From JADJYF01 sp965278995 (lineage in GTDB: Bacteria > Pseudomonadota > Gammaproteobacteria > Ga0077536): a stretch of DNA of 64,000 bases. Of this stretch, positions 23,971 through 33,897 are shown piece by piece. The number at the start of each line of letters is the position of its first letter. The first letter of the stretch is position 1. The position numbers and the translations under genes are program-made. The stretch lies in contig OZ257136.1 in the NCBI GenBank assembly GCA_965278995.1, positions 4,216,001-4,280,000 of the forward strand. The letters are read 5' to 3'. The notes beneath the pieces are model-generated. The model saw only the letters and a list, made by a program, of their open reading frames with translations. It was not told the DNA's origin and did no database searches.

Positions 23971-25692
23971 TCAAGCGACCCCTCGTTCGCAGAACCACTT
24001 TGTCGCGACCCACTTCTCTCCCGCGACAACAGGCGCGCCGCCGTGGAGGCTGCGGGTGCTGGGATGCGGGCAGTCATAACTAAAGAACACCGCGTTGCCC
24101 TTGATTGGCACCACATCGAGCCCGACATCGGGAAACGTGGTACAGCCGCCTTTCTCGGGCGTATTCAGGTACATCAACAGAGTGGCTACGCGCTGACCAC
24201 GGGCGCGCAGAGGCTCAGTCGAACTAGCGAACTTCGGGTCAAAGTAATCATAGTGCGACTTGTACTCTTCACCCGGCGCGTAGTGCAGCACCTGCAAAGG
24301 CTCGCCGTTCTCCGCCGGCCAGCCCACCAGCGCCGCGATGCGGCACTCGATGCGATCGATGAACGGGTTCTCGGCGCGCTCGAAGAACATGCCGCGGCTG
24401 GTCCGGATCTCGTTCACCAGGACGGCGCCCGTTTTCATTTCAAGGGTCACGGACCGCACCATGCGCGGGCGGGATAGCGCCACGAGCGCATCGCACTCGT
24501 CGTCTGTCAGCAGGCCGCCGAACACTATCAGGCGCGGGCTCTTCAGGGACAGCAGGACCTTGACGCGGTGATCAGCGGCGGCGAACGTGGATCGGAAATC
24601 TTGCAACTGCGGCTCGGGCACGGGCACCGCAACGGGCTTGGCCTGCTCGGCGACGAAACTCAGGAGCGTGTCCTCGATCGCTTGGAGCGCGGCGTCCTCC
24701 TGCCAGCCGCCCGCCTGCATCGCGGCGAGCACCTGCTCGGGCGACACACCTGCCTGGGCCAAGCCCACGATCCACAGTTTCTGCTCGGGCGTGACGACCG
24801 GCTTATCAATTTCGTAAAACGACTTGGCCTGATTCAGTTGCTCGCAAACAGCTAAATTGGCCAGATTCTTTTCAGCGCGCGACTGCCATACGTTAGTGCT
24901 CACGTCGTTGGCCGTGGAAAAATTTCGCTTGTTGAATTCGGCATCACCGTAACAGTAATGCACGATGGCCGGACCGACTTTCCCCAGTTGTGGCTGGAGT
25001 TCGCGACCGTCGAAATTCGAGGTGCATAACTCGGTCATCTTTGGCTCCAGTCCGAGCCGGTAGACTGCGAGCAAGATCGCCCACATTGAGATCATCCAGC
25101 GCGATTGCGAATCGCTAACCAACGGAAGGTTTTCTCCGGGAGGAGCAAAAAAATCCATCGCCTGCAACCATTCGCGACTCAGCGGCGCTTGCAAACCGCG
25201 TGGCACGATGTGCGGAACTCCTCCGCTAACCGGATGGTTCTCCAATTTTGCGAGTGGCACTTTGGCGAGACGGCAGGCCTTCGCAAGCATGTCACGGTTA
25301 TCGTCCAAGACATACAAATATCCCACGGCGTCGAAGCTGACTTGGTTTGGTGCGAGCAAGAATCGTTCGATGTGTGGCGAACGCAGAAACACCATGTCCG
25401 GGTCGCAAAGGACAAGATAGTCCGCGTCACTCTTCACACACTCTAATGTCCCGGCGGAGTTTCGCGGTGGATAGTACAGTCCGCGATTTCGATAATTGGG
25501 GGCGCGCTGGATTCGACCTTCACGTTCGGCGATCAACTGAAAAGGGGGCAATAACTCGGGCTCGTCACCGTGAACGACGATGATCGGCGCGCGGCCGGTC
25601 TGTTCGAGACACGAATAGTGAAACAGCATGGCCTGCCACGCCATGTAATAGTTGTTTTCGGCGGAGACGACAAAATCGAACTGGGGGGGCAT
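23971..25692 (-). CDS. Fused HPAT-like glycosyltransferase and prolyl 4-hydroxylase
   Basis: A 573-residue two-enzyme protein. Residues 1-about 295 resemble plant hydroxyproline O-arabinosyltransferase/peptidyl-Ser galactosyltransferase domains, with the metal/nucleotide-sugar motif Asp97-Pro-Asp99 (LVLCDPDMVFLRSP), a PVSGGVPH segment (154-161) and HYCYGD (245-250). Residues 301-345 form a small helical, UBA-like linker. Residues about 365-573 are a 2-oxoglutarate/Fe(II) prolyl 4-hydroxylase with His480, Asp482, His550 and Lys560; the 10-residue His-Lys spacing is that of P4H enzymes. All catalytic residues are present. There is no signal peptide, so it should act in the cytoplasm. It would hydroxylate Pro and glycosylate the product. 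The substrate is not shown by sequence; the neighbouring Ala-Pro repeat protein is the obvious candidate. Confidence 0.82.
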   Translation of the reverse strand: MPPQFDFVVSAENNYYMAWQAMLFHYSCLEQTGRAPIIVVHGDEPELLPPFQLIAEREGRIQRAPNYRNRGLYYPPRNSAGTLECVKSDADYLVLCDPDMVFLRSPHIERFLLAPNQVSFDAVGYLYVLDDNRDMLAKACRLAKVPLAKLENHPVSGGVPHIVPRGLQAPLSREWLQAMDFFAPPGENLPLVSDSQSRWMISMWAILLAVYRLGLEPKMTELCTSNFDGRELQPQLGKVGPAIVHYCYGDAEFNKRNFSTANDVSTNVWQSRAEKNLANLAVCEQLNQAKSFYEIDKPVVTPEQKLWIVGLAQAGVSPEQVLAAMQAGGWQEDAALQAIEDTLLSFVAEQAKPVAVPVPEPQLQDFRSTFAAADHRVKVLLSLKSPRLIVFGGLLTDDECDALVALSRPRMVRSVTLEMKTGAVLVNEIRTSRGMFFERAENPFIDRIECRIAALVGWPAENGEPLQVLHYAPGEEYKSHYDYFDPKFASSTEPLRARGQRVATLLMYLNTPEKGGCTTFPDVGLDVVPIKGNAVFFSYDCPHPSTRSLHGGAPVVAGEKWVATKWFCERGVA

Positions 25693-25968
25693 CGCGACTC
25701 ACTTGGCGGGTTCGTATATAGGAAAGATAACCGTGCTGTTCGCCGAAATCGAGGCTATCGATGGTCGTGCGAGGTTGAATTCGAACAGCGTCAGTCGGCT
25801 TGGTCGGCGTTAATGATGGTCGTGTCCCCGGACGTGGTGTAAGAAGTTCGCCCGAATCGGATAGGCTGGCCTGTCCCGAAGGACGGACCGGGCTCGATTC
25901 GAGCGGCCATCGTGCGTCTGGGTGAAGGTTTGGTTACCACACTAAACATTGACCTGGAGAACACCACG

Positions 25969-26150
25969 ATGACCAAGACAAGCATTGCACTGACCGAGCT
26001 GGTCGAGAAGGGGGCAGACCAAGATTTCCTGCGTGACCTCGTGACGCATGGGGTCGACCGCCTGATGGCGCTGTCATCGATGCTCCCGTACCTTCTCCTT
26101 TCTTCGGCCAATGAGGCTCGGTAGCGGACGACTCGCGAACGAAGACCACG
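25969..26150 (+). pseudogene. IS256-family transposase N-terminal remnant
   Basis: Starts with a transposase-like ribosome site (CTGGAG) and ATG. It reads MTKTSIALTELVEKGADQ and then FLRDLVTHGVDRLMAL, the characteristic N-terminus of IS256-type transposases. The sequence then loses the frame and runs through a stop (SANEAR then stop) about 50 codons in; the catalytic domain is absent. It is an inactive fragment between the hydroxylase gene and the integrase remnant. Confidence 0.75.
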
Positions 26151-26220
26151 CTCAGTTTTGGGAAACGAAAACATCAGGTGTAGAAGTTTCGACTTGATCT
26201 GACACTGCACTTGAAAAATG

Positions 26221-26272
26221 AGGGTTACCGGTTTTGATGAAGTTACCAAGCAACATCGAAACCGGTAACCCT
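26221..26272. repeat. Perfect 14-bp inverted repeat
   Basis: AGGGTTACCGGTTT (26221-26234) and AAACCGGTAACCCT (26259-26272) are exact reverse complements around a 24-bp centre. It lies between the IS256 and integrase remnants. It may be an element end, a recombination or accessory-binding site of the integrase, or a small hairpin. Its arms are long enough that chance is unlikely. Confidence 0.6.
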
Positions 26273-26274
26273 AT

Positions 26275-26640
26275 CTATCTGCCCGAAGCTCGCCATCGGA
26301 AATTTCCGGGCACAGGACGTAACCGTTCGCGACCCACTAGCTCGACGTAGGCTACGACATCCGGACCGAGCCGTTCTTGGATGGCGATGGTGTAAGTGTG
26401 CGGCAGCAGGGCGAGTTCGAGCCGGACGGTATTGTTGGACCGTCCGTCGGCCAGGCGCCTATCTCGGAAGTTGGCAATGATCGAGGGGGAGATGGCGGCG
26501 AGACTGTAACCGCCGAGTTCATCCAGGAGCCTCTTGGCGTGATTTTGCTCAGCGTCAGCAGTGGTCGCTCGTTTGGTGACCGCCACTTCTTCCAGATAGC
26601 GTTTGAGGACGTCCTCAAGGGTCAGCCGCTCGGCGTCCAC
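26275..26640 (-). pseudogene. Tyrosine integrase fragment (core-binding domain)
   Basis: About 120 codons matching the SAM-like core-binding domain of phage/island integrases: TLEDVLKRYLEEVAVTKR, then the ISPSIIANFRDRRLADGRS region, then NTVRLELALLPHTYTIAI. The normal N-terminal arm-binding part is missing. After the last motif the sequence becomes unrelated, and the catalytic domain (Arg-His-Arg-Tyr) is absent. The opening codon is a GTG without ribosome site. It points away from the tRNA-Lys 3' end 47 bp off, the usual place for an integrase of a tRNA-targeted island. It is flanked by 8-bp direct repeats CTATCTAT (26271-26278, 26642-26649). Confidence 0.78.
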
Positions 26641-26687
26641 TCTATCTATGTCAGTTCAAGGTCGATTCCCGTAACTAACTGTTTATA

Positions 26688-26763
26688 TGGTGGGCCGTGC
26701 AGGGATCGAACCTGCGACCCTCGGATTAAAAGTCCGGTGCTCTACCAGCTGAGCTAACGGCCC
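26688..26763 (-). tRNA. tRNA-Lys (anticodon TTT)
   Basis: A complete 76-base cloverleaf on the minus strand: acceptor GGGCCGT pairs with ACGGCCC, then discriminator A and an encoded CCA. The D-arm is AGCTCAGCTGGTAGAGC. The anticodon loop is CTTTTAA, giving TTT. The T-arm is GCAGG TTCGATC CCTGC. Its 3' end faces the integrase remnant, so it is the probable integration site of the scarred island. I found no second copy of its 3' end in the window. Confidence 0.97.
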
Positions 26764-26983
26764 AATAGCGTATCCCCTGCCGAAGCGGCCGTGCGTAACA
26801 CGGGCGTACTCCGGTGGGGCCGCGATCCTAAGGTATCGGGCGCGCCAAGTACAACGCAACCGGCCGCCGGGGACGCTTTATCTATATGTGTCATTCCCCC
26901 GGCTGCCGGGGCCCAGCCGAAATTGCTTGAATTTTAGCCACAGATCCCCAAGATCGCCGACTTCAACTGCGGACTCACTGACC

Positions 26984-27313
26984 ATGCCCATCTACGAATA
27001 CCTCTGCCAGGACTGCGGGCATAAGCTCGAAGTCATGCAGCGCATCAGCGATCCCCGGCAGACAACCTGCCCCAGCTGTGGCCACGAAGCATTGAAAAAA
27101 CTGATCTCTGCAGTAGGTTTTCAGCTCAAAGGCACGGGCTGGTATGAAACTGATTTCAAGCACGGTTCCAAAGGCAAGGTCGACAAGTCCGGTGACGGTG
27201 GCGACGGGCCGGCCAAACCGGCTGAGTCGACCGAGAAGAAATCCGATTCGACGGAAACGGTGACCAAGACCGAGCCCAAGCCGAGCGCTCCGGCAGCAAG
27301 CGCCGCCGATTAA
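26984..27313 (+). CDS. FmdB-family zinc-ribbon protein
   Basis: A 109-residue protein. The N-terminal zinc ribbon is MPIYEYLCQDCG with Cys8, Cys11, Cys29 and Cys32; the C-terminal half is a low-complexity Lys/Ser/Glu/Ala tail. The family is found next to aspS in many gammaproteobacteria, as here (124 bp before aspS), and its role is unknown despite the name. The start is at the MPIYEY motif, which begins all members; the open frame upstream to 26888 is not homologous. Confidence 0.9.
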   Translation: MPIYEYLCQDCGHKLEVMQRISDPRQTTCPSCGHEALKKLISAVGFQLKGTGWYETDFKHGSKGKVDKSGDGGDGPAKPAESTEKKSDSTETVTKTEPKPSAPAASAAD

Positions 27314-27437
27314 ATAAACGCTGGTTAAGTCCATCCTTGGCTTTTACTCGCCGGGCCGCCCGCGTTGCGACACCGGTAGTCTATCCGTATGATGCCGGCC
27401 TCTCGGCGCTGACGCGCCGGCTCAGGCTGTTCCGACC

Positions 27438-29219
<1,782 letters not shown>

Positions 29220-29240
29220 ACTCGCGCACCACCCGCTATA

Positions 29241-29260
29241 CTAAGGTCCCTGGTCCTAAC
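29241..29260. promoter_or_regulatory. Member of a repeated CTTAGGACC..GGTCCTAAG palindrome family (copy a)
   Basis: The sequence CTAAGGTCCCTGGTCCTAAC lies 11 bases before nadA. It is a two-mismatch relative of the 13-mer CCAGGGTCCTAAG found at 49953-49965, 52839-52851 (reverse) and 52991-53003. Position before a start codon and two-fold symmetry suggest a regulator site. The factor is unknown. Confidence 0.4.
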
Positions 29261-29270
29261 GGGTACCGTG

Positions 29271-30350
29271 ATGACTGAGACCAGCATCCATCTGCCGACT
29301 TCTCCCGCTGCGGTAAGACTCCGCGTGCCGCCGGTCGTCCGCGAATCGCTGAGCAGCGCCGAACGCGAGACCCTGCGCGCCGACATCAAGCGCCTGCTCG
29401 TTCAGCAGGGCGCCGTGCTCGTCGCGCATTACTACACGAATAGCGAACTGCAATCGCTGGCTGAGGAAACCGGCGGCTATGTCTCCGATTCGCTCGATAT
29501 GGCGCGCTTCGGTCACGAGCATCCAGCGGCAACGCTGGTTGTTGCCGGCGTGCGTTTCATGGGTGAAACAGCGAAGATCCTGAATCCTGAAAAACGGGTG
29601 TTGATGCCGGATCTGCAGGCCGATTGCTCGCTCGATCTCGGCTGCCCGATAGAAGCGTTCAGCGCGTTCTGCGATCTGCACCCCGACCGTACAGTCGTTG
29701 TCTATGCCAATACCAGCGCAGCGGTCAAAGCGCGCGCGGACTGGATGGTGACTTCCGGCAGTGCGCTCGATGTCGTGCGTCACCTGAGCGCGCGCGGCGA
29801 GAAAATCCTGTGGGCACCCGATCGTTATCTCGGCGATTACGTGCGGACGCAGACCGGCGCCGACATGCTGCTGTGGAACGGCGCCTGTATCGTGCACGAG
29901 GAGTTCAAAGGCACCGAACTCGCCGAACTCAAGCGCGCCCACCCAGAGGCCCGCGTGCTGGTTCATCCGGAGTCGCCGCCCTCGGTCATCGCGCTGGCTG
30001 ACTATGTCGGTTCGACTTCCGGTCTGATTAACGAAGTGCGCACGCAGGCGGCGGCGACCTTCATTGTCGCCACCGACAAAGGCATTTTCTACAAGATGCA
30101 GCAGGCTGCGCCCGGCAAGCGCCTGATTGAAGCGCCGACTGCCGGGCGCTCGGCGACCTGCAAGAGCTGTGCGGAATGCCCGTGGATGGCGATGAATGGC
30201 CTGAAATCGCTGCATCATGTGCTGAGTACCGGCGCGAACGAAGTGCTGGTGCCGCTGGAAATCGCCGAGCGGGCGCGCGTACCGATAGCCCGCCTGCTGG
30301 ATTTCGCCGCTGCGCGCGCCAAACCGGTGCTCGGCAACAACGACGCCTGA
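29271..30350 (+). CDS. nadA: Quinolinate synthase A
   Basis: A 359-residue [4Fe-4S] enzyme that condenses iminoaspartate with dihydroxyacetone phosphate to quinolinate, the second step of de novo NAD synthesis. The three cluster Cys sites are visible: ADCSLDLGC region, WNGACIVHEEF, and CKSCAECPWMAMN near the C-terminus. Substrate motifs HYYTN and TNTSAAVKA-like YANTSAAVKA are present. I chose the ATG at 29271; a GTG directly before it adds one residue. nadB is not in the window. Confidence 0.97.
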   Translation: MTETSIHLPTSPAAVRLRVPPVVRESLSSAERETLRADIKRLLVQQGAVLVAHYYTNSELQSLAEETGGYVSDSLDMARFGHEHPAATLVVAGVRFMGETAKILNPEKRVLMPDLQADCSLDLGCPIEAFSAFCDLHPDRTVVVYANTSAAVKARADWMVTSGSALDVVRHLSARGEKILWAPDRYLGDYVRTQTGADMLLWNGACIVHEEFKGTELAELKRAHPEARVLVHPESPPSVIALADYVGSTSGLINEVRTQAAATFIVATDKGIFYKMQQAAPGKRLIEAPTAGRSATCKSCAECPWMAMNGLKSLHHVLSTGANEVLVPLEIAERARVPIARLLDFAAARAKPVLGNNDA

Positions 30351-30501
30351 ATCGGCGCATCGTCGGTTGCTTCGACCGGCGCTCAACGCTGTTCCGCTGC
30401 CGCGTGCTGTGCACCGATGCGCCAATCGTCGCTGCATCTGCGCGCGCGATTTGCGACAATAGGGAGATCTCGAAAGCCTCGGAGGCATCGCGCGAACAGC
30501 C

Positions 30502-31251
30502 ATGGCCGGACACAGTAAATGGGCCAATATCCGTCACCGCAAGGGCAAACAGGATGCCCGTCGCGGCAAACTTTTTACGCGCCTGATCCGCGAGATTACG
30601 GTAGCGGCGCGCAGCTCCGGCGCCGACATCGGTTCGAACCCGCGTCTGCGCGCGGCAGTCGATAACGCGCTTGCCTCGAACATGACCAGGGATACCATCG
30701 ACCGCGCCATTGCCCGCGGTGCCGGCGGCACCGATGGGGATAACTACGAAGAAATCCGCTACGAAGGCTATGGCCCAGGCGGCGTTGCCGTGATGGTCGA
30801 TTGCGTGACCGACAATCGCAATCGCACGGTCGCCGAAGTGCGCCACGCGTTTTCGAAATGCGGTGGCAACCTCGGCACCGACGGCTCGGTCGCTTATCTG
30901 TTCAAGAAAGTCGGTCTGCTCGCGCTGGGTGCCGGTCTCGACGAAGATACCGTGATGGCGGCGGCGCTCGATGCCGGCGCCGACGATGTCCTGTTGCAGG
31001 ACGACGGCAGTTTCGAAGTGCTGACCAATCCCGACCAGTTCACGGAAGTGAAAGCAGCGATGATCGCCGCCGGCGTCACGCCGGATTCGGGCGAGGTGAC
31101 GATGCGTGCGGCGACCAACAGCGCGCTCGAAGAAGACGATGCCCAGCGCATGATGCGTCTGCTCGACATGTTGGAAGAGCAGGACGACGTGCAGAAAGTC
31201 TATTCGAACGCCAGCATTTCCGAGGAAATCCTGGCGCGGCTCGGTGCCTGA
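30502..31251 (+). CDS. yebC: YebC/PmpR-family DNA-binding or translation-associated protein
   Basis: A 249-residue conserved protein with the N-terminus MAGHSKWANIRHRKGKQDA that marks the family. The three-domain length is normal. Members were described as transcriptional regulators (PmpR) and more recently as factors helping ribosomes at difficult sequences; which applies here cannot be told. It stands directly before ruvC, as in most gammaproteobacteria. Its stop lies 18 bases before the ruvC start. Confidence 0.97.
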   Translation: MAGHSKWANIRHRKGKQDARRGKLFTRLIREITVAARSSGADIGSNPRLRAAVDNALASNMTRDTIDRAIARGAGGTDGDNYEEIRYEGYGPGGVAVMVDCVTDNRNRTVAEVRHAFSKCGGNLGTDGSVAYLFKKVGLLALGAGLDEDTVMAAALDAGADDVLLQDDGSFEVLTNPDQFTEVKAAMIAAGVTPDSGEVTMRAATNSALEEDDAQRMMRLLDMLEEQDDVQKVYSNASISEEILARLGA

Positions 31252-31268
31252 GCGGCGTTGGCCCGGCA

Positions 31269-31781
31269 TTGACTGTCATCCTCGGCATCGATCCGGGTTC
31301 CAGGGTCACGGGCTATGGCGTTGTCAGCGTCAGTCGGCATCGTGCCAGCCATGTCGCCGCGGGATGTATTCGCCTCGGCGACGGTCCGCTCGACGATCGA
31401 CTGGTGCAGCTGTATGACGAGCTCGCGGCGGTGATCCGCGAATACCAGCCGACCGAAGCGGCGATCGAGCGTGTGTTCATGAATCGCAATGCCGACTCTG
31501 CGCTCAAGCTCGGCCATGCGCGCGGCGTCGCTTTACTGGTCGCCCGCCAGGGCGGGCTCAAAGTGCACGAATATTCCGCCACTCAGATCAAGCAGACGGT
31601 GGTTGGCCGAGGACATGCCGAAAAAGGCCAGGTGCAGCACATGGTCAAAGCATTGCTCTCGCTCACCGAATCGCCAACGGCAGATGCCGCCGATGCGCTG
31701 GCTGCAGCGATCTGCCATTGCCACATGCGCGAGAGTCTTGCCCGTCTGGCGCGGGTTGCCAGCGCTGGTGGCGGCGCATGA
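31269..31781 (+). CDS. ruvC: Holliday junction endonuclease RuvC
   Basis: A 170-residue nuclease that cuts Holliday junctions in the RuvABC resolvasome. The catalytic acids are Asp8 (ILGIDPGS), Glu in AAIERVF, and the two Asp of TADAADALA near the C-terminus. No ATG or GTG exists in frame before the IDPGS motif after the previous stop, so the TTG at 31269 is the likely start and gives the family's usual length (E. coli 173). The stop overlaps the ATG of ruvA. Confidence 0.95.
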   Translation: MTVILGIDPGSRVTGYGVVSVSRHRASHVAAGCIRLGDGPLDDRLVQLYDELAAVIREYQPTEAAIERVFMNRNADSALKLGHARGVALLVARQGGLKVHEYSATQIKQTVVGRGHAEKGQVQHMVKALLSLTESPTADAADALAAAICHCHMRESLARLARVASAGGGA

Positions 31782-32374
31782 TCGGGCGCTTGCAGGGCAT
31801 CCTGATCGAGAAGCGCCCGCCGCAGCTGGTCATCGACTGCAATGGCGTCGGCTATGAAGTCGAAGCGTCGATGACGACCATCTGGGCGCTGCCCGAGATC
31901 AATCAACGCGTTTCGCTCTATACCCATCTCACTGTGCGCGAAGACGCCCACCTGCTGTACGGATTTTCGAGCGAAGCTGAACGCACGTTGTTTCGCAGCC
32001 TGCTCAAAGTCAATGGCGTCGGCTCCAAGATGGCGCTCGGCATTTTGTCCGGCATGGATGCCGACGCGTTCGCGCAGTGCGTGCAGACCGGCGACCTAGC
32101 GCGACTGGTCGCTCTGCCCGGTGTCGGCAAGAAGACCGCCGAGCGGTTGATCATCGAAATGCGCGACCGTCTGCCGGCATCTGATTTCCGGGTGGTCTCG
32201 CCAGCCGCACATAGCGCGAGACCCGCTGACCCCGTCGAAGACGCCATCAGCGGTCTCATCGCTCTCGGTTACAAGCCGCAGGATGCGAGTCGTTACGTGC
32301 ACGACATCGATGCCGATGGCCTGCGCAGCGAAGATATCATCCGCGTCGTGCTGAAAAGCCTGGTATCGCGATGA
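31778..32374 (+). CDS. ruvA: Holliday junction branch-migration protein RuvA
   Basis: A 198-residue junction-binding subunit that loads the RuvB motor. The N-terminal OB-fold (MIGRLQGILIEKRPPQLVIDCNGVGYEVE) is followed by two helix-hairpin-helix motifs (LLKVNGVGSKMALGILSG and LVALPGVGKKTAERLIIEM), then a RuvB-binding C-terminal domain. The ATGA overlap with ruvC shows translational coupling. The length equals the typical 190-205 residues. Confidence 0.97.
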   Translation: MIGRLQGILIEKRPPQLVIDCNGVGYEVEASMTTIWALPEINQRVSLYTHLTVREDAHLLYGFSSEAERTLFRSLLKVNGVGSKMALGILSGMDADAFAQCVQTGDLARLVALPGVGKKTAERLIIEMRDRLPASDFRVVSPAAHSARPADPVEDAISGLIALGYKPQDASRYVHDIDADGLRSEDIIRVVLKSLVSR

Positions 32375-32413
32375 AACATCGCGTCGGGCGAATTGCTGTG
32401 AGCGGCTCCTCAC

Positions 32414-33457
32414 ATGGCTGACACCGAACGGCTCATCGAAGCGGGTGCGTCCGGTGACGACATCGTTGCCGATAACTCCATTCGGCCGAAGATGCTGGCC
32501 GACTATATCGGCCAGCCGGCAGTTCACGAGCAGATGGAGATATTTATCGGCGCGGCGCGTAAACGCGGCGAGTCGCTCGATCATGTGCTGATTTTCGGCC
32601 CGCCCGGTCTCGGCAAGACGACGCTCGCCAACATCATCGCCAATGAGATGGGCGTCAACCTGCGTCAGACGTCGGGGCCGGTGCTCGAACGTGCCGGCGA
32701 TCTGGCCGCCCTGTTGACCAATCTCGAACCACGCGATGTGCTGTTCATCGACGAAATTCATCGCCTGAGTCCGGTCGTCGAAGAAATCCTCTATCCCGCA
32801 ATGGAGGATTACCAGCTCGACATCATGATCGGCGAGGGTCCCGGCGCACGCGCGATCCGCCTCGATCTACCGCGCTTCACCCTGGTTGGCGCAACCACGC
32901 GTGCCGGATTGCTGACCTCGCCGTTGCGCGATCGTTTCGGCATCGTGCAGCGACTGGAATTCTATTCGGTTGCGGATCTGACACGCATTGTGCAGCGCGC
33001 GGCGACGATACTCGGCGTTCAACTCGACCCGGGCGGCGCCGAAGAGCTGGCCAAACGTTCGCGCGGCACGCCGCGTATCGCCAACCGGCTGCTGCGCCGT
33101 GCGCGCGATTATGCCGAGGTCAAGGCCGACGGTATGCTGACCTCAAGCGTCGCCGCGCGTGCGCTCGATCTGTTGAATGTCGATGTGCATGGGTTTGACG
33201 TCATGGATCGCAAGCTGCTGCTTGCGATCATGCAGAAGTTCGACGGTGGTCCGGTTGGCATCGACAGCCTGGCTGCTGCGATCAGCGAGGAGCGCGGGAC
33301 GATAGAAGACGTCATCGAACCTTACCTGATCCAGCAGGGCTTTCTCATGCGTACGCCGCGTGGACGTATGGCGACGCGCTCGGCCTGGCAGCATTTCGGT
33401 TTGACTGTGCCGCCGTCAACGCGAAGCGCCTCCGATCTGTTCGGGACCGACGAATGA
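32414..33457 (+). CDS. ruvB: Holliday junction branch-migration ATPase RuvB
   Basis: A 347-residue AAA+ hexameric motor. Walker A is GPPGLGKTT, Walker B is LFIDEIHRL, sensor 1 lies in GATTRAG, and the arginine finger in SPLRDRFGI. The winged-helix C-terminal domain includes IEPYLIQQGFLMRTPRGR. It lies 39 bp after ruvA, and its stop overlaps the start of ybgC. Confidence 0.98.
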   Translation: MADTERLIEAGASGDDIVADNSIRPKMLADYIGQPAVHEQMEIFIGAARKRGESLDHVLIFGPPGLGKTTLANIIANEMGVNLRQTSGPVLERAGDLAALLTNLEPRDVLFIDEIHRLSPVVEEILYPAMEDYQLDIMIGEGPGARAIRLDLPRFTLVGATTRAGLLTSPLRDRFGIVQRLEFYSVADLTRIVQRAATILGVQLDPGGAEELAKRSRGTPRIANRLLRRARDYAEVKADGMLTSSVAARALDLLNVDVHGFDVMDRKLLLAIMQKFDGGPVGIDSLAAAISEERGTIEDVIEPYLIQQGFLMRTPRGRMATRSAWQHFGLTVPPSTRSASDLFGTDE

Positions 33458-33897
33458 GCGTGCAGTACACCCTGGCGCCGATGTCTCGCGAACGAAGTTT
33501 TGTATGGCCGGTGCGCGTGTACTACGAGGATACGGATGCCGCCGGCATCGTCTACCATGCGAACTATCTGCGATTCATGGAGCGCGGCCGCACAGAATGG
33601 CTGCGCCAACTCGGCTATGAACAGGACGAACTCAGTCGCGACAGAAATCTCGTATTCGTCGTCACGCGTTCCGATCTGCGTTATCTGCGAGCGGCCCGTT
33701 ACAACGAGGAACTCCGCGTCGTGACGGCGCTCGAACGGCTGCGCGCGGCGAGCCTCGAGATGGCGCAGGAAATCGACGATATCGGCGGCAATGTACTCTG
33801 TCGCGGGCGCATCGGCGTCGCCTGCGTCGAGGCGCAGTCCTTGCGGCCAACCCGCGTTCCGGCAGATCTCAGGAGGGTGTTCGAAGGTGCATACTGA
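33454..33897 (+). CDS. ybgC: Tol-Pal-associated acyl-CoA thioesterase YbgC
   Basis: A 147-residue hot-dog-fold thioesterase of the 4-hydroxybenzoyl-CoA type. The active segment is YYEDTDAAGIVYHANYLRFMERGRTEW with the catalytic Asp. It is always linked to tol-pal genes and is thought to act on acyl-ACP/CoA in phospholipid metabolism. The start overlaps ruvB by four bases; an in-frame ATG at 33481 is the alternative and would begin closer to the domain. The gene ends inside the tolQ start region. Confidence 0.95.
   Translation: MSVQYTLAPMSRERSFVWPVRVYYEDTDAAGIVYHANYLRFMERGRTEWLRQLGYEQDELSRDRNLVFVVTRSDLRYLRAARYNEELRVVTALERLRAASLEMAQEIDDIGGNVLCRGRIGVACVEAQSLRPTRVPADLRRVFEGAY

Noticed and set aside
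26688..26712. A duplicated tRNA-Lys 3' end marking the far boundary of the island
   Set aside because: I looked through the window for a second copy of this segment and did not see one; the far junction may have been lost.
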